A DNA stretch of 18,324 nt from Goniomonas avonlea. Its lineage: Eukaryota; Cryptophyceae; Goniomonadida; Goniomonadaceae. A program made the position numbers and the translations under genes. The stretch spans positions 1 to 18,324 of the forward strand of contig QUTJ01031774.1 of assembly GCA_003573635.1 (NCBI GenBank). The letters run 5' to 3'. The notes under the pieces are model-generated. The model did no database searches. It was not told the origin of the DNA and saw nothing but the letters and a program-made list of their open reading frames with translations. Positions within the stretch are counted from its first letter, which is position 1; each line of letters starts with the position of its first letter. Below are positions 18,183 to 18,324 of the stretch, one piece after another.

Positions 18183-18289
18183 TGTCCATACACACGTATC
18201 GTACTCGCCCGACAACAACCGGGGGTAAGATTTCTTAGACCATCGACACAGCAATAGCCCCAGGGACCAAGGTCTACTCAAGGGACAAA

Positions 18290-18305
18290 CCCACCGCGTG
18301 GTGGG
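18290..18305. other. Short GC-rich hairpin in the 3' flank
   Basis: CCCACC at 18290-18295 pairs with GGTGGG at 18300-18305 around a GCGT loop. There is no U-run after it, and a bacterial-type terminator is not expected in this context. It could be chance in GC-rich sequence. Confidence 0.5.
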
Positions 18306-18324
18306 CGGGCACTGCCTGGAGACG

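Larger units (their letters stand above)
18086..18208. repeat. Direct repeat spanning the stop codon and 3' flank
   Basis: The 45 bases 18086-18130 recur at 18164-18208, 78 bases later, with 42 identities. The three differences are all transitions, and in each the downstream copy has T or A where the upstream copy has C or G. The upstream copy contains the last coding bases and the TGA. A further match (18041-18055 against 18146-18160, 15 of 15) extends the homology upstream once a 27-base gap (18060-18086) in the downstream copy is allowed. This is a tandem duplication of the 3' end of the gene. Confidence 0.93.
18103..18324. other. 3' flank without a further gene
   Basis: Apart from the duplicated 3' end (18103-18208) and a small hairpin, these 222 bases hold nothing I can name. 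There is no poly-A stretch, no AATAAA-like signal, no polypyrimidine tract and no following gene start. Any 3' untranslated region or next gene would extend beyond the window. Confidence 0.6.

Noticed and set aside
18290-18305. Hairpin as a transcription terminator
   Set aside because: It has no T-run, the stem is only six pairs, and the gene looks eukaryotic.

Overview
The window is almost entirely one protein-coding gene. A single + strand reading frame is open from the first base to a TGA at 18100-18102, more than 6,030 codons with no stop and no visible intron. The 5' end is missing: the window opens inside an AAA+ ATPase fold, downstream of where its Walker A motif should lie, and the methionine at base 22 is only the first in-frame ATG, not the start. 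The remaining 222 bases are 3' flank.

The organism is most likely a eukaryote, probably an intron-poor, fairly GC-rich unicellular one. The evidence is the midasin-type AAA+ module, the size of the protein, the hydin/ASH-like beta repeats and the vWKA-type VWA domain. I cannot name the lineage. One ambiguous base (1864) suggests a draft assembly.

The protein reads in this order (residues counted from the Met at base 22). First comes a midasin (MDN1/Rea1)-like AAA+ module, closest to the last module of the midasin ring, with a long helical insert and a degenerate Walker B (about 1-320). A very long, mostly helical middle follows, with coiled coils near 694-874, 1812-1940 and 2564-2652. A short beta-rich segment (2730-2813) precedes another helical stretch. 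Next are about five Ig-like beta domains resembling ASH/MSP/hydin repeats (about 3114-3745). A helical, possibly repeat-solenoid region (about 3755-4540), a proline-rich linker (4554-4583), a helical stretch and an acidic, glycine-rich linker (4784-4915) follow. The C-terminus carries four different VWA domains (about 5005-5187, 5387-5553, 5612-5800 and 5829-6000). Canonical midasin has the same outline (AAA ring, long linker, acidic tract, C-terminal MIDAS/VWA) but one VWA domain and no ASH-like block.

The most unusual points are the four-VWA tail with four distinct MIDAS variants, the beta repeats inserted in a midasin-type architecture, strong patchiness of third-position GC along the frame, and an in-frame duplication of the gene's own 3' end, stop codon included, just after the real stop. 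The function is inferred to be an ATP-driven remodelling machine that grips clients through metal-dependent VWA domains. The substrates cannot be read from the sequence.
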